Source: Herminiimonas sp.
Lineage (GTDB): Bacteria > Pseudomonadota > Gammaproteobacteria > Burkholderiales > Burkholderiaceae
DNA: 8,300 bases
Direction of reading: 5' to 3'
Assembly (NCBI GenBank): GCA_014377155.1
Contig: JACMQD010000128.1
Location: 1 to 8,300 of the forward strand
How positions within the stretch are numbered: the first letter of the stretch is position 1; each line of letters begins with the position of its first letter. Under the pieces are notes generated by a model that made no database searches, was not told the origin of the DNA, and saw only the letters and a program-made list of their open reading frames with translations. Below are positions 1 through 7,571 of the stretch, in pieces. A program made the translations under genes and the position numbers.

Positions 1-44
1 AAGTTGTCAAGTTTGACTCGCCATCGAATGACCTGAATTAATAT

Positions 45-80
45 TATTGACAAGCATCAATGCAGGGCGGCACGTGGTGC
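45..80 (+). promoter_or_regulatory. Copy 1 of a bipartite motif, upstream of the small ORF
   Basis: TATTGACA (45-52) is followed after 16 nt by GGCACGTGGTGC (69-80). The same two blocks recur with a 17-nt gap at 6273-6309, before the pilU-like gene. The TTGACA part equals a sigma-70 -35 box, but no TATAAT-like hexamer lies at the usual spacing; an A/T-rich stretch (TAAAAT, 84-89) is about 31 nt away, too far. In this copy the second block is also a hairpin-capable inverted repeat, CGGCAC (68-73) and GTGCCG (77-82) with a 3-nt centre. A short inverted repeat GTCAA/TTGAC lies upstream at 6-17. The repetition is seen directly; a regulatory role is inferred. Confidence 0.45.
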
Positions 81-212
81 CGATAAAATAACGAATCTTG
101 TGAAGTCATGTTCGCGCGCTCTTTTAGCCGCGTTGTACATCTGTTCTGGCGCTGCTTGGCCGTGACGCTAGGAGCCGTTTCGAATCCTGATCGACAGCAC
201 CACTTCAGACTA

Positions 213-218
213 AAGGAG
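213..218 (+). promoter_or_regulatory. Strong ribosome binding site AAGGAG of the small ORF
   Basis: AAGGAG sits 6 nt before the ATG at 225. It is the best Shine-Dalgarno sequence in the window, since the other genes here have weak or no visible ones. It decides in favour of the 225 start over the in-frame ATG at 108, and it supports the small ORF being translated. Confidence 0.6.
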
Positions 219-224
219 TTGGCA

Positions 225-395
225 ATGTTTTCCAAATTTCGACTCATGCTTACAGTTCATCGATGGTGGCTTCGACACGCAGAACAGCATTACCTGATCT
301 GCGCAGACGTCGAAGAGGAAAGAGCGCGTGAAGCATGGCAAAACGTTGCCTATTATCACCGCCAGGCTGCACTCGCCAGATCATCCAGAAGCTGA
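225..395 (+). CDS. Small protein of unknown function, 56 aa
   Basis: I do not recognise a family. From the ATG at 225 the product is 56 residues long, basic and probably mostly helical. Its first 15 or so residues mix hydrophobic and basic side chains and include a Trp pair (WW, about 14-15). An acidic run EEER follows near residue 30, and the tail is rich in Ala, Arg and Ser. There is no signal peptide, clear membrane segment or cysteine pair; one Cys is visible. The frame is open upstream to an ATG at 108 (95 aa), but that start has no good ribosome binding site, whereas 225 does. The gene runs towards smc and ends 48 nt from the smc stop codon. It could be a small regulatory or envelope-associated protein, but nothing in the sequence settles this. 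Confidence 0.55.
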   Translation: MFSKFRLMLTVHRWWLRHAEQHYLICADVEEERAREAWQNVAYYHRQAALARSSRS

Positions 396-443
396 TCGCG
401 CGCTTAGGCGACGCCAGCCTCGAAATCGATAGCGGTTCGCCCA
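396..443. other. Convergent gap between the small ORF and smc, no clear terminator
   Basis: This 48-nt gap separates two converging reading frames. It contains a tight palindrome GGCG-A-CGCC (407-415) but no hairpin with a usable loop followed by a T run on either strand. I therefore see no intrinsic terminator for smc or for the small ORF. Confidence 0.4.
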
Positions 444-3400
444 TCAAGCCGCCTGATCAACCGTCGCAAATCTTGTCGCACTTTCCATGTCGACGGCGAC
501 GATGCGCGACACACCCTGCTCTTGCATCGTCACGCCGATTAACTGATGCGCCATTTCCATGGCAATCTTGTTATGCGAGATGAACAGAAACTGCGTGTGG
601 ACCGACATCCGCTTGACCATGTTGCAGAAGCGTTCGGTATTGGCGTCGTCGAGCGGCGCGTCGACTTCGTCGAGCAGGCAGAATGGCGCCGGGTTGAGCT
701 GAAACATAGAAAACACCAATGCCGTCGCCGTCAACGCCTTTTCGCCACCGGACAGTAAATGGATCGTGGCGTTTTTCTTCCCCGGTGGCTGTGCCATTAC
801 CTGCACACCGGAATCGAGGATTTCGTCGCCCGTCATCGTCAGCTTGGCGTTGCCGCCCCCGAACAAAATCGGAAATAATTCGCCGAAGTGGTGATTCACC
901 TTGTCAAAGGTATCTTGCAATAAATCGCGGGTTTCCTTGTCGATCTTGTGAATGGCATCTTGCAGCGTGTCGATCGCTTCGCTTAAGTCGGCGATCTGGG
1001 CATCGAGGAAATTCTTGCGTTCCGACGCCTGCGCCAGTTCGTCCAGGGCCGCCAGATTGACCGCGCCAAGTGCTGCAATGGCATTGGTCAGTCGGGTCAC
1101 TTCGCCTTGCAGGTAGGACGGCCGCAGATCCGGATTGAGCTTTTCGGTGAGCGCGGTTTCGTCGGCCTGCGCGTCGGTCAGCAGCTGTGAAAACTGTTCC
1201 TGGTTTAACCGTGCGGCCTGCTCCTTGAGCTGCAACTCCATGATGCGCTCGCGTTGCGGCTGCAAGCTGCGCTCGTTCTGCATCCGCGCTTCCTCGACAT
1301 GCCGCAGCTTTTGCGCCAGTTGGTCCAGCTCGTGACGGGCGTCGGCCAGCGCGCGTTCCTGTTCGGTGCGTCGGTCCAGCAAGGACTGCAGGCCAGCCTG
1401 CGCCGCCTGGTCGTCGAGGCTTTCCAGCTCCAGATGGCCCTGCTGCATGTTGGCAAACAGTTGCGCGGCCTGTTCCAGCGCGGTGACGATGCTGCGCTTG
1501 AGTTCGTCGATCTTGCTGCGCTGCGATTTTTCGGCGTACGCGGCTTCCTCTGCGCTGCGCTCGAGCTCGCGCAAGCGCTGACGCGCATCACCGAGTTGCT
1601 GTTCCTTCGCGAGGTAGGCGGTCTGGCCTTCCTCATGGGCTTCCTGCAAGTCAGCCAGTTCAGTATCGAGCTGTTCGAAACGCGCTTCCGATTCGGTTTT
1701 GGTTTGTTGCTGTTCATCCTCCTGCGCCGCGATTTCGGCCAGGTCGGCGGTAATCTGCGCACTGCGCTGGTCGAATCGATCCTGTACTTCCGCCAGCTTC
1801 ATGACGTCGAGTTGCAAGCCATGCACGGTTTGCGTCAAGCCGGCGGCGCGCTGGCGCAGCTCTTGCAGACGCTGCACCGCGTGCGACAGCGCAGCCTCGG
1901 CACGTACCGACCTGGTGCGGGCCTCGTCTGCCAGCATTTGCTGCGCGCGCAACTGCTTGGTCAGGTTATCAATGTCATTCTGGCGCGCCAACATGCCTTC
2001 CTGCTCAGAATCAGCGGCATAGAAACGCACGCTTGAGCGGCTGATCACATGGCCCTGGCGCGTGACGAAACAGCCGCCGGCCGGAAGCTGCCCGCGCTCG
2101 GCGAAAGCCAAAACCGTATCGTCGGCGGCGAATACATTGTGCAGCCAGTCCTGCATCAGTGTCCGCAAAGCCGGATCGTTGAGTTGCAGCAGATCGACGA
2201 ACGACTTCAGCCCCGCAGGCTGCGCGGGAGAAAGTGCAGCTGCCACGATCGGCGCATACAGCGCCAGCTTTGCCGGCGGCGCATCATTGAAAAACGCTTT
2301 GGCCCAGTCGAGATTCGACATTTCCAGCGCTGACGTACGCTCGCGCAGGACCGCTTCCAGCGCGGTTTCCCATCCCTGATCGACATGCAGTTTTTGCCAC
2401 AGACGTGGCAAGCCATCGAGCTCGTGCTTTTTGAGCCAAGGCTGAACCTTGCCTTGTGCCTGCACCCGCTCCTGCAATTGCTTCAGTGCCGACAGGCGGG
2501 CTTCGAGCTGGGCGTTGCTGGCGGTTTCGGCATTGACCTGGGCTTGTGCGGCGCGCCGATCTTCTTCTAACTTCGGCTGCTGCTCCTGCGCAAGTTCCAA
2601 CAGTTCGGCAGCTTCTTCCCGGGCTGCCTGTTTTTCCTCGAGCTGCATACGCATGTTGCTCAGGTGTCCGGCGTCGGGCAAATTCAAGCCATTTTTTTCT
2701 TGCGACAGACGCTCGCGACGTGTCGCCAGTCCGGCAAGGATGTTGGACGCGTTGCGTTGATGCGCCGCTTCAAGTTCGATCTGCTGCTGCGCCTGCATGA
2801 TTCTGGCGCGCGATTCAGTGGTTGTGGCTTGCGCGTCGCGCCAGGCGCTTTCCAGCGCCGGCACATTGTCATGCTGTTGTTGAGCGCGTTGCTGCGACTG
2901 CTCGACGCGCGCGGCTTGCTCTTCGAGGAACATTTCTGCCTCGGCCAATTCATCCTGGTGCTGACTGCCCTGCCGCTGCCATTGGTCGCGTTGGGCCGTC
3001 AGGGAGTTGAGCTGGGATTGCAGGCGGCCGCGCGATTCAATGACGAACCTGATCTGTGCTTCCAGGCTGCCGATCTCGGAATTGGTCTGGTACAGGTGGC
3101 CTTGCGCCTGATGCAGGCGGTCGCCCGCGCCATAATGCGCTTGCCGCAGGTGCTCCAGTTCGGTTTCGACGCTACGCAGCTTGGCGGTTTGCTCTTCGAG
3201 GTCGGTCTGGCCTTTTTCGATTTCGCGAAAATACTTTTCCTGTTCGGTCCTGGCCTCGACCTTGCGCATGAGCCATAGCAGTTTCTGCTTCTGGTCCTGA
3301 TCGTTCTGGAGTTCGCGGAATTTGTTGGCGACGGCTGCCTGCGCTTCCAGCTTGGACAGATTGGTATTGAGTTCACGCAGGATGTCGTCGACCCGCGTCA

Positions 3401-3971
3401 TGTTCTCGCGGGTGTCGTTCAGCCGGTTTTCCGTCTCGCGGCGACGCTCCTTGTACTTCGATACGCCGGCGGCTTCCTCGAGAAAAATGCGTAGTTCTTC
3501 GGGGCGGGCTTCGATAATGCGCGAAATCATGCCCTGGCCAATGATGGCGTAAGCGCGTGGCCCCAGACCGGTGCCAAGAAAAATGTCCTGGATATCGCGC
3601 CGCCGCACCGCCTGATTATTGATGTAATAAGTCGACGTGCCGTCGCGCGTGAGCGTACGCTTGACCGCGATTTCAGCGTACTGGCTCCATTGGCCGGACG
3701 CCTTGCCGTCGGCATTATCGAAAGTCAGCTCGACCGAGGAACGCCCGGAGGGCTTACGGTGCGTCGTGCCATTGAAAATAACGTCCTGCATCGATTCACC
3801 GCGCAGTTCGGAGGCCTTCGACTCGCCCAGCACCCAGCGCACCGCATCGATGATATTGGACTTACCGCAACCATTGGGACCGACCACACCGACAAGCTGG
3901 CCAGGCACCTGGAAGTTGGTCGGATCGACAAACGATTTGAAGCCGGACAGTTTGAGGGAAGTAAGACGCAC
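444..3971 (-). CDS. smc: Chromosome segregation ATPase SMC
   Basis: SMC is the core of the bacterial condensin. It dimerises at its hinge, binds ScpA and ScpB (not in this window) and uses ATP to organise and separate newly replicated chromosomes. The 1175-residue length is typical. The N-terminal head carries Walker A GPNGCGKSN (31-39), an arginine-finger region SELRGESMQDVIFNG (54-68) and the Q-loop Gln in IIGQG (about 146). Glu/Gln/Ala/Leu-rich coiled coil runs from about 170 to 500. A globular hinge follows at about 505-660, and the coil returns to about 1010. The C-terminal head has the signature LSGGEKA (1073-1079), Walker B FCLLDE (1097-1102, catalytic Glu 1102) and D-loop VDAPLDDAN. 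All ATPase motifs are present, so the gene looks intact. The start is GTG, giving the expected MRLTSLKLSGFKSF opening; a weak AGGA lies about 12 nt upstream. Long open frames on the opposite strand of this gene are shadows of its codon bias. Confidence 0.97.
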   Translation of the reverse strand: MRLTSLKLSGFKSFVDPTNFQVPGQLVGVVGPNGCGKSNIIDAVRWVLGESKASELRGESMQDVIFNGTTHRKPSGRSSVELTFDNADGKASGQWSQYAEIAVKRTLTRDGTSTYYINNQAVRRRDIQDIFLGTGLGPRAYAIIGQGMISRIIEARPEELRIFLEEAAGVSKYKERRRETENRLNDTRENMTRVDDILRELNTNLSKLEAQAAVANKFRELQNDQDQKQKLLWLMRKVEARTEQEKYFREIEKGQTDLEEQTAKLRSVETELEHLRQAHYGAGDRLHQAQGHLYQTNSEIGSLEAQIRFVIESRGRLQSQLNSLTAQRDQWQRQGSQHQDELAEAEMFLEEQAARVEQSQQRAQQQHDNVPALESAWRDAQATTTESRARIMQAQQQIELEAAHQRNASNILAGLATRRERLSQEKNGLNLPDAGHLSNMRMQLEEKQAAREEAAELLELAQEQQPKLEEDRRAAQAQVNAETASNAQLEARLSALKQLQERVQAQGKVQPWLKKHELDGLPRLWQKLHVDQGWETALEAVLRERTSALEMSNLDWAKAFFNDAPPAKLALYAPIVAAALSPAQPAGLKSFVDLLQLNDPALRTLMQDWLHNVFAADDTVLAFAERGQLPAGGCFVTRQGHVISRSSVRFYAADSEQEGMLARQNDIDNLTKQLRAQQMLADEARTRSVRAEAALSHAVQRLQELRQRAAGLTQTVHGLQLDVMKLAEVQDRFDQRSAQITADLAEIAAQEDEQQQTKTESEARFEQLDTELADLQEAHEEGQTAYLAKEQQLGDARQRLRELERSAEEAAYAEKSQRSKIDELKRSIVTALEQAAQLFANMQQGHLELESLDDQAAQAGLQSLLDRRTEQERALADARHELDQLAQKLRHVEEARMQNERSLQPQRERIMELQLKEQAARLNQEQFSQLLTDAQADETALTEKLNPDLRPSYLQGEVTRLTNAIAALGAVNLAALDELAQASERKNFLDAQIADLSEAIDTLQDAIHKIDKETRDLLQDTFDKVNHHFGELFPILFGGGNAKLTMTGDEILDSGVQVMAQPPGKKNATIHLLSGGEKALTATALVFSMFQLNPAPFCLLDEVDAPLDDANTERFCNMVKRMSVHTQFLFISHNKIAMEMAHQLIGVTMQEQGVSRIVAVDMESATRFATVDQAA

Positions 3972-4066
3972 GTTATGAAATGTTCCTGGCGCAGCAGACT
4001 GAAAATAGGATCCGCATCCTTACCCCGATAGCAAGAGGTAATGAAGTGGCTTCGCGAAAGGGCACT

Positions 4067-4075
4067 ATCATAACA
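4067..4075 (-). promoter_or_regulatory. Probable smc promoter, extended -10
   Basis: Read on the minus strand, positions 4075-4067 give TGTTATGAT. This is an extended -10 (TGn plus TATGAT, 5 of 6 to TATAAT). No good -35 lies 17 nt further upstream, which extended -10 promoters can tolerate. Transcription would start near 4060, leaving an smc leader of about 90 nt. An 8-bp palindrome TTCGCGAA (4051-4058) falls just inside the predicted transcript. Predicted from sequence only. Confidence 0.45.
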
Positions 4076-4139
4076 TTTGCGCATCGGCGCCCGCTCGGTT
4101 GCGTCGCTGCCGAAGGGGTTACGAGGCGATGCCGGACGG

Positions 4140-4145
4140 TATAAT
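4140..4145 (+). promoter_or_regulatory. Probable dapC-dapD promoter, -10 box TATAAT
   Basis: A perfect TATAAT lies 63 nt before the dapC start codon. The -35 region 15-17 nt upstream (around GGTTACGA, 4117-4124) matches TTGACA poorly, so the promoter may be weak or activator-dependent. Transcription would start near 4152, giving a leader of about 57 nt. It lies about 65 bp from the divergent smc -10, so the two promoters share a short control region. Confidence 0.5.
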
Positions 4146-4208
4146 ATTGCTCATTGACCTTCTTCGCATGCCAACCACGCGATTCGTTCGCCCTCGCCCG
4201 ACTTCCAC

Positions 4209-5450
4209 GTGAATCCTCTACTCGACAAGCTCCAGCCCTATCCGTTCGAAAAGCTCAAGCAGCTGTTCGCCGGCGTCACGCCGAACATCGATTACAAGCC
4301 GATCAGCCTAGGTATCGGTGAACCTAAACATCCGACACCGGCTTTCATCAAGCAGGCGGTGGCCGATCATCTTGGCGGCCTGGCAAGCTATCCCACTACT
4401 GCTGGTTCCGAGTCGTTGCGCATGGCGATCGCCGCCTGGCTTGAAAAACGCTACGGCTTGCCAGCGCTGGACCCGACGACCCAGATCCTGCCGGTCAACG
4501 GCTCGCGCGAGGCTCTATTCGCGCTGGCGCAAACCGTCGTCACCGCGTCGTCGGATGCGTTGGTACTGTGTCCGAACCCGTTCTACCAGATCTACGAAGG
4601 TGCCGCCTACCTCGCCGGCGCACAACCCTATTTCGTCAATTCCGATCCTGCGCGCAATTTCGCGCCCGATTTCAGCACCGTTCCCGCCGATGTGTGGGCG
4701 CGGGTGCAGTTGCTGTTCATCTGCTCGCCAGGCAATCCGACCGGAGCCGTCCTGACGCTGCAGGACTGGAAAGAGCTGTTCGATCTATCCGACCGCCACG
4801 GTTTCGTCATCGCCGCCGACGAATGTTACTCAGAAATTTATTTCGATGCCACGCCGCCCCTGGGAGCAATGGAAGCGGCGCATAAACTGGGCCGCACGGG
4901 CTACCCGCGTCTGATAGCGTTCTCGAGCCTGTCCAAGCGTTCGAACGTGCCGGGCATGCGCTCCGGCTTCGTCGCCGGCGACGCCGACATCATGAAAAAA
5001 TTTCTGCTCTATCGAACCTATCAAGGCGGCGCCATGAGCCCGACGGTACAGCAGGCGTCGATTGCCGCATGGGGCGACGAGCAGCACGTGATCGAAAACC
5101 GCGCTAAATACAAGACCAAGTTCAGCCAGGTGACGCCGATGCTGGCAGAGGTGATGGATGTGACTCTGCCCGATGCCGGCTTCTATCTATGGGCCAGAGT
5201 CGACCGCGATGTCGCCATCTCCGATGTCGATTTCGCCAGGCGCCTCTATGCCGAATATAATGTGACTGTTCTGCCCGGCAGCTACCTGGGACGCAATGCA
5301 GGCGGGATTAACCCCGGTCGCAACCGCATTCGCATGGCACTGGTGGCCGAAGTGGACGAATGCCTGGAAGCAGCACGCCGCATTGTCGAATTCACTAAGA
5401 ATTTATCCTCTAATCCGATCCATCAAACTTCAAGTTCTCCGACGACATGA
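4209..5450 (+). CDS. dapC: N-succinyldiaminopimelate aminotransferase DapC
   Basis: DapC is a cytoplasmic pyridoxal-phosphate enzyme. It moves an amino group from glutamate to N-succinyl-2-amino-6-oxopimelate, making N-succinyl-LL-diaminopimelate for lysine and peptidoglycan. The 413-residue protein has the fold-type I aminotransferase landmarks: SPGNPTG (173-179, Asn 176), ADECY (203-207, Asp 204 and Tyr 207 contacting the cofactor), the Schiff-base lysine in SLSKRSN (Lys 243), PGMRSGF (248-254) and a C-terminal RIRMAL arginine cluster (373-378) expected to hold the substrate carboxylate. The opening [16 protein letters not shown] is typical of proteobacterial DapC and fixes the GTG start, although no Shine-Dalgarno is visible. 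The last 15 or so residues are a Ser/Thr-rich tail of no obvious function. The stop codon overlaps the dapD start (ATGA), which indicates translational coupling. The neighbouring dapD and dapE make DapC far likelier than a generic aminotransferase. Confidence 0.95.
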   Translation: MNPLLDKLQPYPFEKLKQLFAGVTPNIDYKPISLGIGEPKHPTPAFIKQAVADHLGGLASYPTTAGSESLRMAIAAWLEKRYGLPALDPTTQILPVNGSREALFALAQTVVTASSDALVLCPNPFYQIYEGAAYLAGAQPYFVNSDPARNFAPDFSTVPADVWARVQLLFICSPGNPTGAVLTLQDWKELFDLSDRHGFVIAADECYSEIYFDATPPLGAMEAAHKLGRTGYPRLIAFSSLSKRSNVPGMRSGFVAGDADIMKKFLLYRTYQGGAMSPTVQQASIAAWGDEQHVIENRAKYKTKFSQVTPMLAEVMDVTLPDAGFYLWARVDRDVAISDVDFARRLYAEYNVTVLPGSYLGRNAGGINPGRNRIRMALVAEVDECLEAARRIVEFTKNLSSNPIHQTSSSPTT

Positions 5451-6271
5451 CTCAACAATTGCAACAAATAATCGACCAGGCCTGGGAAGACCGCGCCAGC
5501 CTCGCACCCAATACCGCACCTGCCAATATCGGCGAAGCCGTGGCACATGTGATCGACGAACTCGATCGTGGCACGCTGCGCGTGGCACAGAAGGATTCCG
5601 GCCAATGGGTCGTCAACCAATGGATCAAGAAGGCTGTCCTTTTGTCGTTCCGTCTGGAAGAAAACGTCACCATGCCGGCCGGATCGAGCATGCAGTTCTA
5701 TGACAAGGTACCGACCAAGTTTGCCAGCTACACGGCAGAAGATTTCGTGCGTGGCGGCTTTCGCGTCGTGCCACCGGCCGTCGCCCGTCGTGGCAGCTTC
5801 ATTGGCAAGAACGTCATCCTGATGCCCTCGTTCGTCAATATCGGCGCCTATGTCGATGAAGGTTCGATGGTCGATGCGTGGGCTACGGTCGGCTCATGCG
5901 CGCAGATCGGCAAGAACGTCCACCTGTCCGGCGGCGTCGGCATCGGCGGCGTGCTCGAACCGATGCAGGCCAATCCGACCATCATCGAAGACAATTGCTT
6001 CATCGGCGCGCGTTCCGAAATCGTCGAAGGCGTCATCGTCGAAGAAAATTCCGTGATTTCGATGGGCGTCTACATCGGCCAGTCGACCAAGATCTACGAC
6101 CGCGCCACCGGCGAAGTCACGTACGGCCGGGTGCCGGCAGGTTCGGTCGTGGTTTCAGGCAACCTGCCTTCCGCCGATGGTTCGCACAGCCTTTACTGTG
6201 CTGTTATCGTCAAGCGCGTGGATGCCAAAACCCGCGCCAAGACCGCTATCAATGACTTGCTGCGCGACTGA
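5447..6271 (+). CDS. dapD: Tetrahydrodipicolinate N-succinyltransferase DapD
   Basis: DapD transfers a succinyl group from succinyl-CoA to 2,3,4,5-tetrahydrodipicolinate. This step commits the intermediate to the succinylase branch of diaminopimelate/lysine synthesis. The 274-residue length is standard. An N-terminal helical part (about 1-105) is followed by hexapeptide repeats of a left-handed beta-helix (about 108-225), with repeats such as [21 protein letters not shown]. The conserved stretches [15 protein letters not shown] (141-155) and [10 protein letters not shown] (187-196) hold Asp 143 and Glu 191. I infer these to be the counterparts of the catalytic Asp/Glu pair known in the family, and the enzyme is a trimer in its relatives. 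The ATG overlaps the dapC stop by 4 nt and lacks its own clear ribosome binding site, so translation probably depends on dapC. No terminator is obvious after the stop codon. Confidence 0.97.
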   Translation: MTQQLQQIIDQAWEDRASLAPNTAPANIGEAVAHVIDELDRGTLRVAQKDSGQWVVNQWIKKAVLLSFRLEENVTMPAGSSMQFYDKVPTKFASYTAEDFVRGGFRVVPPAVARRGSFIGKNVILMPSFVNIGAYVDEGSMVDAWATVGSCAQIGKNVHLSGGVGIGGVLEPMQANPTIIEDNCFIGARSEIVEGVIVEENSVISMGVYIGQSTKIYDRATGEVTYGRVPAGSVVVSGNLPSADGSHSLYCAVIVKRVDAKTRAKTAINDLLRD

Positions 6272-6272
6272 G

Positions 6273-6309
6273 TATTGACATGCTGTACCGGACGGCGGGC
6301 ACGTGGTGC
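6273..6309 (+). promoter_or_regulatory. Copy 2 of the bipartite motif, upstream of the pilU-like gene
   Basis: TATTGACA (6273-6280) begins 1 nt after the dapD stop codon and is followed after 17 nt by GGCACGTGGTGC (6298-6309). Both blocks are identical to those at 45-52 and 69-80. The gap between dapD and pilU is only 74 nt, so this motif fills about half of it and lies 36 nt before the pilU start. As in copy 1, no -10 box stands at the normal distance from TTGACA. The GG and GC spacing is 8 nt, not the 10 nt of sigma-54 promoters. It probably controls pilU separately from dapCD; what binds it is unknown. Confidence 0.5.
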
Positions 6310-6345
6310 ACGCTGTTTTATCGCCCTTTCTGACTGGATCAAATC

Positions 6346-7473
6346 ATGGCAATGGATCGCTTGTTCATGCTGATGAAGGAAAAATCGGCGTCCGACATGT
6401 TCTTGAGTGTCAATTCGCCGATTCACCTCAAGATCAACGGCAATCTGCTGCCAATCAATCAGCAAAAGATGGACAGCGCGACGATCATGTCGCTGCTGGG
6501 CGAAGTCGTTACGCTCGACCGCTTGCAAGAACTCGAGCGCGACAATGAGCTCAATATCGGCATCCCGGTGGCCGGGGTGGGCAGCTTCCGGTTGTCGGCA
6601 TTTCGCCAGCGCGGCAGCGTGTCAGCCGTGCTGCGCTTTATTCCCACAGTTATTCCCGATATCGGCACGCTGCATATTCCCATGATTGTCGCCGACCTGA
6701 TCATGGAGCGCCGCGGATTGTTGCTGGTCGTCGGTGCGACCGGGTCAGGCAAGTCGACCACGATTGCGTCGATGCTCGACTACCGCAACGGCTTGCGTGC
6801 CGGTCATATTCTGACACTTGAAGATCCGATCGAATACCTGTTCCGTAACAAGAAATCGATTGTCAACCAGCGCGAAATCGGTATCGACTCGAACTCGCTC
6901 GCGATCGCCTTGAAAAACGCGTTGCGCCAAGCGCCGGACTGCATTTTGATCGGCGAGATCCGCGACAAGGACACCATGTCTGCGGCCATGGCCTACGCGC
7001 AGTCGGGCCATCTGGTGGTCGCCACGCTGCACGCGAACAACAGCTATCAAGCGCTCACCCGCATCATCAATTTTTTCCCGATCGAAAACCGGTTGTCGTT
7101 ACTTGCCGATCTGGCATCGACGCTGAAAGCGATTATTTCGCAACGCTTGGTCAAGACGCTCGACGGCGGGCGGCGAGCGGCAGTCGAGATCATGCTCAAC
7201 ACGCGCCATGTGGCCGAACTGATCGAGCAGAATAATATCGGCCAGATCAAAGACGCCATAGAAAAAAGCCTGGCGCCCGGGTCGCAGACCTTCGAGCAAG
7301 CGCTCATGCAGCTCATCAAAGATGGCATTGTGGATCAGGAAGAGGCAATGTCCCATGCCGATTCGGCCAGCAACCTGTTCTGGCTGATCAACAATGCGCA
7401 GGCCAAGGTCGCCGAACCGGTTGCGCCCAAAGACGACAGTGCCACATTTACCGAATTTACATTGAACATTTGA
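6346..7473 (+). CDS. pilU: PilT/PilU-family type IV pilus retraction ATPase, PilU type
   Basis: This is a cytoplasmic hexameric ATPase of the secretion ATPase superfamily. PilU works with PilT at the pilus base to depolymerise pilin during retraction and twitching. The 375-residue protein has a PAS-like N-terminal part (1-115) and a RecA-like core. Core motifs are Walker A GATGSGKST (130-138), the Asp box LEDPIEY (158-164), Walker B region RQAPDCILIGEIRD (194-207, Glu 204) and the His box GHLVVATLHANN (221-232, His 229). PilT-like proteins usually show RDxET; here it is RDKDT (206-210). The ATLHANN...RIINFFP stretch and the C-terminal TFEQALMQLIKDG...HADSASNL block resemble PilU rather than PilT. 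An ATG at 6352 is an alternative start; only a weak GGA precedes 6346. No pilT or other pilus gene is adjacent, and the flanks are dap genes, so an auxiliary, orphan PilU paralogue is likely. Confidence 0.9.
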   Translation: MAMDRLFMLMKEKSASDMFLSVNSPIHLKINGNLLPINQQKMDSATIMSLLGEVVTLDRLQELERDNELNIGIPVAGVGSFRLSAFRQRGSVSAVLRFIPTVIPDIGTLHIPMIVADLIMERRGLLLVVGATGSGKSTTIASMLDYRNGLRAGHILTLEDPIEYLFRNKKSIVNQREIGIDSNSLAIALKNALRQAPDCILIGEIRDKDTMSAAMAYAQSGHLVVATLHANNSYQALTRIINFFPIENRLSLLADLASTLKAIISQRLVKTLDGGRRAAVEIMLNTRHVAELIEQNNIGQIKDAIEKSLAPGSQTFEQALMQLIKDGIVDQEEAMSHADSASNLFWLINNAQAKVAEPVAPKDDSATFTEFTLNI

Positions 7474-7539
7474 ATCGGCGGCAAAGTCGCCTGCAGCCGC
7501 TTGGGCGCTGCTTTACTAACACGTCATTTTTGATCAATA

Positions 7540-7571
7540 TAAAACCTGAATTTCAGGCAATTCGGGTTTTA
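7540..7571. terminator. Hairpin terminator after the pilU-like gene, probably bidirectional
   Basis: A 13-bp stem with one G-T wobble pairs TAAAACCTGAATT (7540-7552) with AATTCGGGTTTTA (7559-7571) around a 6-nt loop. The arms are A-rich before and T-rich after, as expected for an intrinsic terminator, although the T run on the plus strand is only four bases. It lies 66 nt after the pilU stop. A nested perfect palindrome CCTGAA-T-TTCAGG (7545-7557) gives an alternative but sterically tight fold. A weaker GC hairpin (GGCGGC-AAA-GTCGCC, 7477-7491) sits just after the pilU stop. Confidence 0.65.

Noticed and set aside
1205..1762. 185-codon minus-strand frame inside smc
   Set aside because: Shifted frame of smc with an Arg/Ser-rich, low-complexity product and no domain; smc itself is uninterrupted here.
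1254..2036. Long open frame (260 codons) on the plus strand inside smc
   Set aside because: It is antisense to the coiled-coil coding part of an intact smc, and its Leu/Arg/Gln-rich product reflects the complementary codon bias. The same applies to the open frame at 2664-3278.
6298..6309. Sigma-54 promoter in the pilU leader
   Set aside because: GGCAC and TGC resemble the -24/-12 elements, but GG and GC are separated by 8 nt instead of the required 10.
6298..6320. Intrinsic terminator after dapD
   Set aside because: The stem in this copy is only 4 bp (GCAC/GTGC) and the TTTT run starts several bases later, so it is not convincing.
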